Position numbers and translations under genes: made by a program. Below the pieces are notes generated by a model, which had not been told where the DNA came from, searched no databases, and saw only the letters and a list, made by a program, of their open reading frames with translations. From positions 493,753 to 557,752 of the forward strand of contig NZ_LWDV01000009.1 in NCBI RefSeq assembly GCF_001693735.1: a stretch of DNA of 64,000 nt, read 5' to 3'. This document shows positions 53,272-62,692 of this stretch, one piece after another (the first letter of the stretch is position 1; every line of letters starts with the position of its first letter). Origin of the DNA: Orenia metallireducens. Lineage in GTDB: Bacteria > Bacillota > Halanaerobiia > Halobacteroidales > Halobacteroidaceae.

Positions 53272-54102
53272 TCAGTTAACCATCACTAAATAATTATCTA
53301 CACCTCTATTATAATTTAAAGATTTTAATTTCTCTAAGGCTTGATTGAGCAACTGCCTAATCCTTTCTCTAGAGAGATTCAATTTTCTTGCTATCTCTTG
53401 AAAAGTTCTCTCTCTACCATCCTCTAAACCAAATCTTAACTTAACGATTAACTCTTCACGCTTGCTTAAGTATTTCAATAAATTCTTAATAACTTCTTTT
53501 AAATCTTCTTTTAACACTTTATCTACTAAATCAAATTCACTAGGAATTAAATTAAAGAAATCATCCTCCTGCTCTTTACCTATCTTATTATCTAAGGAAG
53601 AGATATCTTGCTTCAACTCTATTAGGTCATAGACCTTCTCTATTGGTAAGTCTAACTCTTCAGATAATTCCTCTGGAGTAGCCTCCCGTTGTAAGATAGT
53701 TCGCATATAATCTTGAGCCCTCTTTAATTTATTAATATCATTTTGAATCTGAAAGGAGAGTCTAATAGTTCTTCCATGGCGTTTGATAGCACGTCTTACC
53801 TTCTGCTCTATCCACCAGGTAGCATAAGTACTGAACCTATAGCCTTTACTATAATCAAACTTCTCTACTGCTTTAATCAGCCCAATATTTCCTTCCTGAA
53901 TCAAATCCAATAAATCTAAGCCTTGACCTGTATATCTTTTAGCAATACTTATTACTAATCTGAGATTATAACTAATTAATTTCTCTTTAGCCTCTTTATC
54001 ACCTTGAGAGATTAACAGCCCTAATTTCTGCTCATCCTCCCAGTTCAATAACTTATGTTCACTCTCTTGAAAATATATATTGGTTAAATTCATTATCATC
54101 AA
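53272..54102 (-). CDS. Group-2 sigma-70 factor
   Basis: A 276-residue sigma factor related to the housekeeping SigA but lacking region 1.1. Region 1.2 and 2: [37 protein letters not shown] and [19 protein letters not shown], the last typical of a SigA/RpoS-like 2.4. Region 3 covers about 140-180. Region 4: [19 protein letters not shown], then [16 protein letters not shown]. It has the primary-sigma-like -10 recognition helix, so it should read promoters close to SigA. No anti-sigma gene is adjacent. It starts at the ATG cluster near 54102. Confidence 0.9.
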   Translation of the reverse strand: MMIMNLTNIYFQESEHKLLNWEDEQKLGLLISQGDKEAKEKLISYNLRLVISIAKRYTGQGLDLLDLIQEGNIGLIKAVEKFDYSKGYRFSTYATWWIEQKVRRAIKRHGRTIRLSFQIQNDINKLKRAQDYMRTILQREATPEELSEELDLPIEKVYDLIELKQDISSLDNKIGKEQEDDFFNLIPSEFDLVDKVLKEDLKEVIKNLLKYLSKREELIVKLRFGLEDGRERTFQEIARKLNLSRERIRQLLNQALEKLKSLNYNRGVDNYLVMVN

Positions 54103-54720
54103 CTCCCTTATTAAAATCGATTATTATCTATTATAGACAAATCAATAGGCTAAAATAATAACTTTTGAAAGATAGTCTCTTTATCTTACATTTTATATTA
54201 TAGGTAATAATCTTGACGAAAGTATGACAATAATAAACTTTCTTATAAAAAAACTATATCTTAAAGAGCTAATAGTCTTAAGATACAGCTTCTTTTAGAT
54301 AAATATAATAGATCATAATAGCTATGCTAACTAAAATTTCATATATATTCTACCATTTAATGGGTATAAAGCGACACTTTTCACTTTTTAAAAAACAAGC
54401 AAAAGGTCTAGAAGAAAATATACCTACGACTCTACAGAACAAGACTCTCCGTGGCTCTCTAGGGAATATAGAACAATTCCCTTTCGCACAAAACCAACCC
54501 ACTCACTCAGCAATCAAAGTAATGAATACTACTATTATCTAAACTTCTTAATTAAAATTTAATTAATCTCTAAATCTTTGTTCAATTTTTGCTTCGTTCA
54601 AATAGGAATTTTTTCGGCTTAAAAACCTTTAAATTCTTTTAATTATATATTGTCAATTGTAAATTCAGAAAATGTCGCAATATCTCTATATAATACCAGT
54701 ATCTCTACTAGCTCATAAGA
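54103..54720. other. Intergenic region with an unexplained block
   Basis: About 620 bases. From roughly 54390 to 54520 the base composition is visibly less AT-rich than the flanks. A 72-codon frame opens at 54324 (54324-54542), containing TTLQNKTLRGSLGNIEQF, but there is no ribosome site in front of ATG 54324 or 54360. It may be a remnant of a gene or a non-coding element. A weak hairpin (TATCTTAA ... TTAAGATA) lies near 54257-54285. Confidence 0.35.
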
Positions 54721-55395
54721 CTAAATAGTTTCCTTCAACCCAGCCAAATCTCTAATAATTATTTTCTGCCTAGAGACTGAGACAAGACCATCATCTTTAA
54801 ATCTATTTAAGGTTCGAGATACTGTCTCTCTTGAAGTTCCAATTAAGCTAGCCAGCTCTTGTTGGGTCAAAGATAGGTTTATCTCCACTTTAGTCTCATC
54901 ACCGATACCATGCTCTTGAGCTAGATAGACCAAAGCACTTGCTGTACGGCTAGTAGTATCCTTTAGCCCTAAGTTTCTTATCCGTTGCTGTGCTCTTCTT
55001 AATCTTTTACTCATAACTTTTAATATCTTTAGAGCAATCTCGGGAATCCTATACATCAACTTTTCGATATCCTTACCATTAATTATCCCTACCTCTGTAG
55101 CCTCCATAGTTATTGCAGTAGCAGGATAATTTCCATCATCAAATAATACTACTTCAGCAAAGATATCCCCAGCCTTTACTATATTGATAATCTGCTCTTC
55201 ACCACTTTCAACCATCTTGATCAGTTTCACTTTTCCAGATTTAACTAAATATAATGACTCTCCTAAATCGCCTTCAAAGAAGATGATTTCACCCTTCTTA
55301 TAGCTTTTAGTAATGATTAACTTACTTATTTCAACTAACTTATCAGTGTCCAATTCAGAAAAATAAGGATGTTCCTTTAAAATATCCTCTTCCAT
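54721..55395 (-). CDS. Crp/Fnr family transcription regulator
   Basis: A 224-residue regulator: cyclic-nucleotide-binding-like beta barrel (about 10-125, with FFEGDLGESLYLVKSGKV), a dimer helix, and a C-terminal HTH_CRP winged helix (SLTQQELASLIGTSRETVSR). The N-terminal cysteines of an iron-sulfur Fnr sensor are absent, so the ligand is not oxygen via a 4Fe-4S cluster; haem, a nucleotide or a redox signal are possible. It precedes the DUF1858 gene on the same strand, which suggests a redox or nitrosative-stress role. GGAGGGG precedes ATG 55395. Confidence 0.85.
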   Translation of the reverse strand: MEEDILKEHPYFSELDTDKLVEISKLIITKSYKKGEIIFFEGDLGESLYLVKSGKVKLIKMVESGEEQIINIVKAGDIFAEVVLFDDGNYPATAITMEATEVGIINGKDIEKLMYRIPEIALKILKVMSKRLRRAQQRIRNLGLKDTTSRTASALVYLAQEHGIGDETKVEINLSLTQQELASLIGTSRETVSRTLNRFKDDGLVSVSRQKIIIRDLAGLKETI

Positions 55396-55446
55396 TTAAT
55401 CCCCTCCTTACTAATCTATTATAAGATATATTTCTTTAATTGCAAG

Positions 55447-55474
55447 AAAAAAGCCCCGTTAACGGGGCTTTTTT
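55447..55474 (-). terminator. Terminator of the DUF1858 gene
   Basis: AAAAAAGCCCCGTT and AACGGGGCTTTTTT perfect arms, 12 bases past the stop. It separates this gene from the downstream Crp/Fnr gene. Confidence 0.9.
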
Positions 55475-55486
55475 AATCATCAATAT

Positions 55487-55684
55487 TTAGTTATTAATCT
55501 TTTCATTTAAAGCTTTCATTATCTCTTCAAGATCAATCCCATGTACCATTACAGCTTGCTCAATTGCTTCTCCAGTAGCTGTTGGACACCCTAAACAATG
55601 CATCCCAAAACTCATAAATACCTCAGCAGTCTCTGGGTGTTTTCTTAATACATCTGAAATAATATCTGTTTTTTTAATCTCCAT
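55487..55684 (-). CDS. DUF1858 redox-disulfide protein
   Basis: A 65-residue protein of the hybrid-cluster-protein-associated redox-disulfide family (DUF1858/TIGR03980). Signature: RKHPETAEVFMSFGMHCLGCP with the C-x2-C pair. The family is linked to hybrid cluster protein, which handles nitric oxide or hydroxylamine. No hcp gene is in the window. It starts at ATG 55684 behind AGGAGG. The Crp/Fnr gene next door is a natural candidate regulator. Confidence 0.88.
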   Translation of the reverse strand: MEIKKTDIISDVLRKHPETAEVFMSFGMHCLGCPTATGEAIEQAVMVHGIDLEEIMKALNEKINN

Positions 55685-55986
55685 AATTAAAACCTCCTAG
55701 TTTATCTTTAAAGTTATTTTAGTTTCTGTAAAGATTATATTGATATTATAGTATTTCTTATTTAAAGATTATATGATATAACTCACACAAATTGAAATTA
55801 TTAATCTTGTATCAATAATTAATCTCAGTTAATAAAATATAGTAAAGTGGTAAGAGTCAATTGTATAAAAAAGGAATTTCCATAATAAAGTACATACTTT
55901 TACAATAATCAAGGATTGCATTTACTACTAACAATTAATACAATGATTCTTGCTTCCGTTAATATTGCTAGAAGGAGGGACTTTTT
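55685..55986. other. Divergent intergenic region
   Basis: About 300 AT-rich bases between the divergent DUF1858 and VanY genes. I find no gene, riboswitch or hairpin of note. Confidence 0.4.
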
Positions 55987-56769
55987 ATGAAAAAGAAATT
56001 ATTCTTTATAATATTATTGTTTCTGTTAGTCAATACTTCTTCACCTACTTTTAGTATTACCTTTACCTCAATAGATAATTTATCTAAAGAGAAGAATAAT
56101 AAAACAATTGATGATAATATTCAACAAAAGAAGAAAGAAAATCCTTCAAATCAGATTATTGAGGAGATTAATACAGTCGCTAAAGAGAAAGAGTCGGTAA
56201 ACAATCCTTTAAACAAATTAGTCTTAGTAAATAAAGAGCAAGGGCTCCCTTCTGAATTCATTCCAGAGGATTTAGTAGTTCCAAATATTCCCTTTGCTTT
56301 TGCAGGAGATCATCCCAAAAAAAAGATAAGAATAGTAGCTGCTAAAGCTCTAGAGAAGCTATTTGCTAAAGCTAAGGAGGATAATATTGAACTTGTTGGT
56401 GTATCAGGATATCGTTCTTTTAACCGACAGAAGGAAATATTTGACTACAATGCTCGTCTAAAAGGGGTAGAAGCTGCAAATCAATATAGTGCTAAACCTG
56501 GGCATAGTGAACATCAAACAGGTTTAGCTATGGATGTTTCCAGCTCAGCTGTTAACTATGATTTAGTAGAAGAGTTTGGAGAGACAGAAGAAGGGAGATG
56601 GCTGTCTAAAATGGCCCCTGAATATGGTTTTATTATTAGATATCCAAAAGGAAAGGAGAATATTACTGGATATCAATATGAGCCTTGGCATCTGCGCTAT
56701 GTTGGGGTTGAACATGCTAAAAAAATTGCTTATAATGACTCTACTTTAGAAGATTATCTATATAGTTAG
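55987..56769 (+). CDS. D-alanyl-D-alanine carboxypeptidase, VanY type
   Basis: A 260-residue exported zinc peptidase that removes the last D-Ala from peptidoglycan stem peptides. Signal peptide at about 1-24. The linker up to about 90 is charged and probably disordered. The catalytic domain (about 130-255) has GVSGYRSFNRQKEIF, the zinc motif HSEHQTGLAMD (SxHxxGxAxD) and EPWHLRYVG. AAGGAGGGAC precedes ATG 55987. It ends inside a long shared palindrome with the convergent next gene. Confidence 0.9.
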   Translation: MKKKLFFIILLFLLVNTSSPTFSITFTSIDNLSKEKNNKTIDDNIQQKKKENPSNQIIEEINTVAKEKESVNNPLNKLVLVNKEQGLPSEFIPEDLVVPNIPFAFAGDHPKKKIRIVAAKALEKLFAKAKEDNIELVGVSGYRSFNRQKEIFDYNARLKGVEAANQYSAKPGHSEHQTGLAMDVSSSAVNYDLVEEFGETEEGRWLSKMAPEYGFIIRYPKGKENITGYQYEPWHLRYVGVEHAKKIAYNDSTLEDYLYS

Positions 56770-56805
56770 AAAAGAGACCACGGTGGTCTCTTTTCTAACT
56801 ATATA
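56759..56805. terminator. 47-base palindrome shared by convergent genes
   Basis: TATATAGTTAGAAAAGAGAC plus CAC, one central base, then the exact complement: 23-base arms. It contains the stop codons of both the VanY gene and the convergent gene at 56799. Confidence 0.85.
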
Positions 56806-57092
56806 TCTAAATCAATATCTTGATTATTGAGTAACTCCTGTAAGTTTCTCTTAATATCTGATAGATTATCTTTATTAATGTCATTATCTTGACTTATATT
56901 ATTTAAGATATCACCAATTCCACTGTCATTCAAGAAATTAGAGAACTCTTCTTGATTATTCCTGTACATATCAGAAATATTTTTTACTAATTCCATGTTA
57001 TCCTCACTTAGGTTATCTGCTCCTAGCTCCTTAATTACTTCAGGGTCAAGACCAGTAAGCTCTGATAACCTTTTTAACTTTTCATCACTCAT
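56799..57092 (-). CDS. Small acidic helical protein, unknown
   Basis: A 97-residue acidic, Asn/Asp-rich protein, starting MSDEKLKRLSELTGLDPEVI and ending NNQDIDLDI. Entirely helical by pattern, no cysteine and no membrane segment. AAAGGAGGG precedes ATG 57092. No family recognised. Confidence 0.55.
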   Translation of the reverse strand: MSDEKLKRLSELTGLDPEVIKELGADNLSEDNMELVKNISDMYRNNQEEFSNFLNDSGIGDILNNISQDNDINKDNLSDIKRNLQELLNNQDIDLDI

Positions 57093-57205
57093 TGTAACCC
57101 TCCTTTAACTATTATTTTCTCACTTTATTATATGTATGTTTAATTTTAGTATTTCTTGCATATACCCATGATATTTTTTGATAAAAACTCTTTCTTTAAA
57201 AGAAA

Positions 57206-57229
57206 AAACTGACAATTAATTGTCAGTTT
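57206..57229 (-). terminator. Terminator of the second DUF1540 gene
   Basis: AAACTGACAATT and AATTGTCAGTTT perfect arms, ending at the stop at 57228. Confidence 0.75.
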
Positions 57230-57503
57230 AAACTTCAACATTATTATATTCACTTCCACCCATCCCTGATAAATACTTATCACGAGGAACAAAAGTCTTA
57301 CAACAACTTTGATAACATTCATCCACTGGTGATGACCCTAAATCATTAACAATTTGATTGGTCTCTTCCACATCAACCTCATTTGGAAGCTTTTTGGCAA
57401 ATTCATCACTAACTACTAATATCTTCTCGGCTATACACAGATTTGGACCTTCCCACCATTGACAATTATTGACTGTACAATGTACATGAGATTTGTGTGA
57501 CAT
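57228..57503 (-). CDS. DUF1540 protein
   Basis: A 91-residue protein with the DUF1540 pattern: HVHCTVNNCQWWEGPNLC and IAEKILVVSDEF, then DECYQSCCKTFVPR near the end. Cys positions match the first DUF1540 gene at 1517, with a second cysteine pair added. The family is common in spore-forming clostridia; role unknown. AAGGAGTTGATTTA precedes ATG 57503. Confidence 0.85.
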   Translation of the reverse strand: MSHKSHVHCTVNNCQWWEGPNLCIAEKILVVSDEFAKKLPNEVDVEETNQIVNDLGSSPVDECYQSCCKTFVPRDKYLSGMGGSEYNNVEV

Positions 57504-57687
57504 TAAATCAACTCCTTTTTACTCTTAGTATTAAAAAAAAGAGGATTTAATATTCCTTTTAAAAAAAGTTATTTTTGGTAATTTAAATTAATTCAACCTA
57601 TATTTCTTAATAAAATTAAGATATATAGAAAGAAATCTATTTGTTTATAATTATTGTATAAACTCTATTTACTATAGAATCATACTA

Positions 57688-57864
57688 TTAAGAATAAAAG
57701 TATAGCCCTGTATCATGGAATTTGGTATATATATTGATCAAGGTATCAAGCTCTAAACTCAATTGTACTATTTTAGGATGATAACTATCATATTCTAACC
57801 TACTTATTATAAGTTCTTCTCTTAATTTCTCAATCTTATCTTTAATTATTTCAGTAATGTCCAT
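57688..57864 (-). CDS. Spo0E-like aspartyl-phosphate phosphatase
   Basis: A 58-residue helical hairpin protein starting at ATG 57864 (MDITEIIKDKI), which is well spaced behind GAGGTGAGGAGG. The Spo0E signature QLSLELDTLINIY is clear. Members dephosphorylate the phosphorylated sporulation regulator Spo0A and hold back sporulation. Short size and isolated position are normal. A longer frame from 57882 starts inside the ribosome site. Confidence 0.78.
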   Translation of the reverse strand: MDITEIIKDKIEKLREELIISRLEYDSYHPKIVQLSLELDTLINIYTKFHDTGLYFYS

Positions 57865-58028
57865 TTTAATCATCCTCCTCACCTCTTATATAATTATATC
57901 TTAGATATTACTAAATTAAAATATCTTATCAAAAAATAATAAAATAATGAGTAATTAAAACAAAATCTTAATATAAAAGATAGATTTATCAATAGTTAAG
58001 GTAATTCATATGTATTATTAAATAATTT

Positions 58029-58403
58029 TCAATTCTTATATAACTGCACTAAATCAGAAATTTCTTCCTCATTTAATTCCATTAGCATATTAACGATACT
58101 GCTTTTGTCATAAATTTCAAAATCGAAAGTTCTTTCAACCATTCTGTCCGTGAAGATTCCCCACTTATATAGTATTCTTCTTCCCCAGTTGATTAGATTG
58201 TTCTCTGCCTGTAGTACTCTACTTTCTACTTGCCAATAATCTAATTCATCTATTAAATCAAGCTCTTGCTCTAACATCTCTTCTTCTCCACATTCTTCTC
58301 TTAGCTCATTTATATATTGATGATATATATCATCAATTACCTTCTTATATCCTACAGCCAACATATACTCCTGTTGCTCCTTTGAATATTGATTAAATTG
58401 CAT
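58029..58403 (-). CDS. Small acidic protein, unknown
   Basis: A 124-residue soluble, Glu-rich helical protein starting MQFNQYSKEQQEYMLAVGY, with a central NNLINWGRRILYKWGIF motif and an acidic end. GAGGAGG precedes ATG 58403. No family recognised. Confidence 0.55.
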   Translation of the reverse strand: MQFNQYSKEQQEYMLAVGYKKVIDDIYHQYINELREECGEEEMLEQELDLIDELDYWQVESRVLQAENNLINWGRRILYKWGIFTDRMVERTFDFEIYDKSSIVNMLMELNEEEISDLVQLYKN

Positions 58404-58705
58404 CTATATACCTCCTCGTATAATATATTTAAATCATTTATTTTGAAAATTTGAAATAGTCATTGATTTTTAAAATAATTCTTCCTAAGCTTATTATATA
58501 AGTTGGGCAAATAACTATTTCTCCGTGCAGCTTAACTGCTTTATTATAAGTTTACCTATTTTAAATTAAAATATGTAAACCAACAATAATATATAACATA
58601 TTAATTTTATGGAAATTAAATAAAAATAAAACTATAATGTTTATTATTAACAAACAACAGTAAATCTACATATAATGTATAAATTATAATGAAAGGAGGA
58701 TAAAG
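58404..58705. other. Divergent intergenic region
   Basis: About 300 AT-rich bases. A TATAAT at 58671-58676 could be the -10 of the gene at 58706. Nothing else is seen. Confidence 0.35.
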
Positions 58706-58984
58706 ATGAGTAACAACAAGCCACAAAAATCCCATGATGACTATTATCCACCAAGAAGATCAGACCGAGGAGTAGCTCCTTATGATATTGTTCGAGATTT
58801 AAACCCTTTAGTTGATTATGCGATAGAGGAAGGTAGAACTGTAGGTCTAAGGCATGCCATTATGGAAGTAATGTTAATCTCATATCTAATGGGAATGGGC
58901 TTTGATTATAATACCGCTTATATGACTGTTGAATCTTGGGAAGTAAATGAGAGATTCCCAGGAGAATATGATTATCGCTATTAA
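58706..58984 (+). CDS. Small Tyr-rich protein, unknown
   Basis: A 92-residue soluble protein, ATG 58706 behind AAAGGAGG. It begins MSNNKPQKSHDDYYPPRRSD, has a central helical region (IMEVMLISYLMGMGFDYNTA) and ends FPGEYDYRY. The small, Tyr-rich, signal-less layout recalls spore or coat-associated proteins, but I see no known family. Confidence 0.6.
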   Translation: MSNNKPQKSHDDYYPPRRSDRGVAPYDIVRDLNPLVDYAIEEGRTVGLRHAIMEVMLISYLMGMGFDYNTAYMTVESWEVNERFPGEYDYRY

Positions 58985-59054
58985 TAATAACTAACCAGTA
59001 TTAGTAAAAGATAGCTTCTTCATAATTGTACTATAAGCCCTCTTCTCCTTATAT

Positions 59055-59093
59055 GAAAAAGCAGTATGGCTGAATCAGCTATACTGCTTTTTC
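59055..59093. terminator. Bidirectional terminator
   Basis: GAAAAAGCAGTAT and ATACTGCTTTTTC arms with an internal GGCTGA/TCAGCT pairing, between the convergent genes at 58706 and 59102. Confidence 0.85.
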
Positions 59094-59101
59094 TATTTTA
59101 A

Positions 59102-60070
59102 CTATTTAACAATAATTTGAGAAGCTATTCTATTATCATAGGTCTTTAAGAAGACTCTATTTCTAGAATATTTTAGAGATAAATCTAAGTCTAAAGATAA
59201 AGTTCCTTCTTCTAGCTCAACCTTTCTCCAACCATAACCAGAGATATATAGTTGAGCCTTTTCTATATCTGGACTAGTTCTAACTTCCACTTTGAGCAAT
59301 CTATCATCCTCCACTGCTTCTGCCTGGTCTAACCATTTGACCTTTAAATATTTATAGGATAAATTCAATTTCAAATTTGAATCTTCTCCAATTGCAATCC
59401 TATCTAAATCAAATAGATCACTCTGCTCTGAAACAGCACCTAGATTCTGATTAAATATAGCTTTAAAACCAAAACTCTTAACCACTTCTTTAACTCTATT
59501 ATCATACTCTCCATAAGGATATGAGAAGAACTTAACCTTAATCCCTAGATTATTATAAATATCATCTATACTCCTTTGTACTTCACTTTTCAATTCTTCT
59601 AAAGGTAATTTCGTTAAATGCTTATGTCCATAACTATGGCTGCCAATACTCCCATATCTACTTATCTCTTTTAACTGCTCCCAAGTTAAGAAATCTCCAT
59701 ACTTATAATTAATTGCCTTACTATTAATAAAGATAGTAAAAGGATAATTATACTCTTTAAATATCTCTAATCCATTTTCATAAAAACTCTTATAGCCATC
59801 ATCTATAGTAAAAGCTACAGTCCTATCATCAATAGGGGTTCCCTCTTCAACCTGATTGACCAACTCTTCTAAGCTTAAGACTTGATAACCATTATCTTTA
59901 AGATACTCAAATACCTCTCTCAACCTTTGATTACTGATATTTGTTGAAGGGTATCTATGGTCATCAAAGCGGTGAAATACCAAAATCTTTGCATCACCGT
60001 AAACTCTGTGGCTTAGTAAAAGTAATATAAAGATAACTATAAATAAAGTAACCTTAATATATTTCTTCAT
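59102..60070 (-). CDS. Polysaccharide deacetylase
   Basis: A 322-residue exported NodB-family deacetylase, started at ATG 60070 (MKKYIKVTLFIV) behind AAGGAGGAAG; an upstream ATG at 60121 lacks a site. Signal peptide at about 1-25. Catalytic motifs: AFTIDDGYKSF (catalytic Asp and metal Asp) and GSHSYGHKHL (metal His pair). The domain deacetylates chitooligosaccharide, peptidoglycan or biofilm sugars; the C-terminal beta-rich region of about 80 residues is probably a carbohydrate-binding or accessory part. Confidence 0.88.
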   Translation of the reverse strand: MKKYIKVTLFIVIFILLLLSHRVYGDAKILVFHRFDDHRYPSTNISNQRLREVFEYLKDNGYQVLSLEELVNQVEEGTPIDDRTVAFTIDDGYKSFYENGLEIFKEYNYPFTIFINSKAINYKYGDFLTWEQLKEISRYGSIGSHSYGHKHLTKLPLEELKSEVQRSIDDIYNNLGIKVKFFSYPYGEYDNRVKEVVKSFGFKAIFNQNLGAVSEQSDLFDLDRIAIGEDSNLKLNLSYKYLKVKWLDQAEAVEDDRLLKVEVRTSPDIEKAQLYISGYGWRKVELEEGTLSLDLDLSLKYSRNRVFLKTYDNRIASQIIVK

Positions 60071-60404
60071 ATTCTCTTCCTCCTTATTTTTAAAAGTTTC
60101 CAATTCATATCTCTTAATCAAGCAAATTAAGTAATAAAATTTTCAAAAAAGAATACTCTAATGAAAATTTCTATACCTTTTTATTAAATCCTGCTAAATT
60201 AGAAAATTTAACATAAGAATACTTAAATTCAACAGTAAATTTCTATTAAAGTCCTTCTTGAAATTTTAGGTTAAAAACAGAAAATCGCCTTTACTGATAC
60301 CAAGGTTTAAATTGATATCAACAAAGACGACACTTTAGTAAAATATAATGGCTAAAGAGTAAAACTTTTTTATTCCCTTGTTACTGTTCATTCAGTTATA
60401 TAAT

Positions 60405-61175
60405 CTATCCCCATACTTCCTCTAAAGTAGCTCTAAACAACTGATTTAATTTATCATAATCTATAGAATCTATATCTTTGATCCCCTTTACATACTCCTG
60501 ATAATAGTGGAGTTTATCTTCAATAAAGTTATTAATAATGTCTATTCTATCCTCTATAACTAACTTCTCTCCAGATATCTTTCTAGCTAATAGTTTCTGA
60601 ATCTCATTATATAAACTCTGATTAGAGTGCTGTAAATCTAATAACTTATCAAATTCCATAGGTGGAATACTCTGCTTCTTCTCTATCCACTGGCAGGCTA
60701 AAATTGGTCTTAAGACATAAAAATACTTTTTAATACTTACTTCCTCACCCTGCAAATACTTTTTATAATTACCTCTGGCCATATGTAGATAATGATACAT
60801 AATAGCCTTAGATGAAAATTTTTCTCTACTTAATTCTCTCAGTTCTTCTATAATAGAATCATTCTCTAAATAAATTATCGGTGAAGATAACCATTCTAAA
60901 AATGATGGGTTTGACTTTCTAAATAACTGTAAAGCTTTTTTAAGATCCCAACCACTTATATCAAGATCCTGATTGATTGGATATTCTAAAACATCAAGTT
61001 TTTTATCAACTGATAGATACCATTGATAGGGACGAAGGTAGATAAAACGGACATCATAGTCACTATCCTCTGATGAAAGCCCCCATGCTCTACTCCCAAA
61101 CTCAACAGCATATAAAATCTTAACTTGCTCTTTTTCTTCTATCTCATCTAACCTTTCTAATATATCTTCTCTCAT
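60405..61175 (-). CDS. RlaP/YcgL-type nucleotidyltransferase
   Basis: A 256-residue member of the polymerase-beta superfamily resembling RlaP (PF10127) and Bacillus YcgL. The nucleotidyltransferase signature is VEFGSRAWGLSSEDSDYDVR, with the paired aspartates. RFIYLRPYQWYLSV and LEWLSSPIIYL follow as family features. RlaP proteins are linked to RNA repair with Rnl ligases in some genomes; no ligase gene is adjacent, so its role here is open. It starts at ATG 61175. Confidence 0.75.
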   Translation of the reverse strand: MREDILERLDEIEEKEQVKILYAVEFGSRAWGLSSEDSDYDVRFIYLRPYQWYLSVDKKLDVLEYPINQDLDISGWDLKKALQLFRKSNPSFLEWLSSPIIYLENDSIIEELRELSREKFSSKAIMYHYLHMARGNYKKYLQGEEVSIKKYFYVLRPILACQWIEKKQSIPPMEFDKLLDLQHSNQSLYNEIQKLLARKISGEKLVIEDRIDIINNFIEDKLHYYQEYVKGIKDIDSIDYDKLNQLFRATLEEVWG

Positions 61176-61275
61176 TTAAATCAGTCCTTATTTTTTATAA
61201 TTATTTAAGTTGAACTAATTTTTTAATAGATTACTGAACACCTCTCAATATCTATCTTAGTTCTAGGCTAATACA

Positions 61276-61986
61276 TTAAATTAACTTAGCTTCAAATTTC
61301 TTTAATAAAACAAATAAAAGTAATAAATGAATCAATAAACCTATTAAAATGTTAAAATAAAATCCTTTCTCTCCAATAACTAAAAAACTCTCTACTGCCC
61401 AATAAAATGGTATTAGCCTAGCTAAAACAGTCCACCTTGATTCAATAAGCCTAGCCAAAGGAGCCATCATAAATAGCCCTAGACCTTTAGAAAAAGCAAG
61501 ACCCTCTACCTTATTTCCAGCAAAGACTGTTAAAAATAATGCCGTAATTGGAGATTCGAACATACTCAACAAAGCCACTACTATTAGATTTAATACTGGA
61601 ACTTCAACTAATCCTAAAAATGGAGTAAGAATCAAGATATAGATTAAACTAATCAGCATCGGCATAAAAATCCTATAGATAATATAACCCCTTTTTGATA
61701 GAGGAGTTAAAACTAATGCTTGTACTACACCTTCATCACGTTCATCTAATAATAAGAAACCTGATACCATCCCTATTAAGATAGGGACAAACAAGATAAA
61801 ATAACCAGTAATCAGAGGGTAATAATTTACTAAATCAACCTTTTCAATAAATCTTTCTCGTAAAATAGGAACCCCATAACGAATTAATGTAGCAAGAATT
61901 ATAGGTCCTGACATAATATAAATTAACATTATCTCACGAATAATATTCTTTAAATCATTTTTGAATAGAGTTAATATCCTCTTCAC
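61276..61986 (-). CDS. ABC-2 type permease, second subunit
   Basis: A 236-residue permease with about six membrane segments and the ABC-2 pattern LLDERDEGVVQALVLTPLSKR in the cytoplasmic loop. It is the last gene of the ABC exporter operon, one base from the preceding permease. Confidence 0.85.
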   Translation of the reverse strand: MKRILTLFKNDLKNIIREIMLIYIMSGPIILATLIRYGVPILRERFIEKVDLVNYYPLITGYFILFVPILIGMVSGFLLLDERDEGVVQALVLTPLSKRGYIIYRIFMPMLISLIYILILTPFLGLVEVPVLNLIVVALLSMFESPITALFLTVFAGNKVEGLAFSKGLGLFMMAPLARLIESRWTVLARLIPFYWAVESFLVIGEKGFYFNILIGLLIHLLLLFVLLKKFEAKLI

Positions 61987-61987
61987 C

Positions 61988-62692
61988 TTATCTCTTCCCT
62001 CCTTTTAAGATAATAAATTTATAAAAAGATTTATATGCAAAGTGATAGACTATTATAATAGCTATTATCAAATAAGCTATCCCATAAATAGTTTGCCAGA
62101 ACTCTATTCCAGAGAAAGCACCACTAATTAATAATAATGAGGCTTGAGTTGGCGAAAAATAAGAAAGAAAACTCTGGTATAACCCAAAATACTCAAAAAG
62201 AGGATAATTTAAGATCATCATATATATTATCGAACTAAATATATAATCATTTATAGTATTGAATCTAGCTACAGCAACAAATCCGATTAAGACAAAAAAG
62301 CAAGAGGTTAAGACTATACCACTAATCAATAATAAGTAATTAAACTCAGTACCATAACTGAATAGAACAATAATCATACTAGCTAATAAACCTAAGATAG
62401 TTAAAGAGACCATTTTGGAAATAAGATACTCTCTAATTCTTAAAGGTGTTGCAACTAGACAATCTAGAGTATTTTCATCCTTCTCTAATAAAATTAATCC
62501 TCCAATAAAATAAAAACCTAATAATGATGGGTCAGAGAAGATAATTATCGGTAGTAAGAAGGCTGATATCTTAACTGCTAAGAACCTTAAAGTAAGTATA
62601 TAAAAGAGAACAAGTATTGCATAGACCCCATAGAACCCATATTTAAACTGTAAGAAGATATCTCCCTTGATATTGGCTAATAGTCTTCTCAT
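61988..62692 (-). CDS. ABC-2 type permease, first subunit
   Basis: A 234-residue permease with about six membrane segments and LLEKDENTLDCLVATPLRIREY in the cytoplasmic loop. It overlaps the ATPase gene by 4 bases. Two permeases with one ATPase and a TetR regulator is the layout of multidrug exporters (including the Rv2686c-2688c fluoroquinolone exporter). Confidence 0.85.
   Translation of the reverse strand: MRRLLANIKGDIFLQFKYGFYGVYAILVLFYILTLRFLAVKISAFLLPIIIFSDPSLLGFYFIGGLILLEKDENTLDCLVATPLRIREYLISKMVSLTILGLLASMIIVLFSYGTEFNYLLLISGIVLTSCFFVLIGFVAVARFNTINDYIFSSIIYMMILNYPLFEYFGLYQSFLSYFSPTQASLLLISGAFSGIEFWQTIYGIAYLIIAIIIVYHFAYKSFYKFIILKGGKR

Noticed and set aside
54810-54830. GGTTCGAGA-like sequence resembling a tRNA T-arm
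   Set aside because: It lies within the Crp/Fnr coding sequence and has no matching cloverleaf around it.
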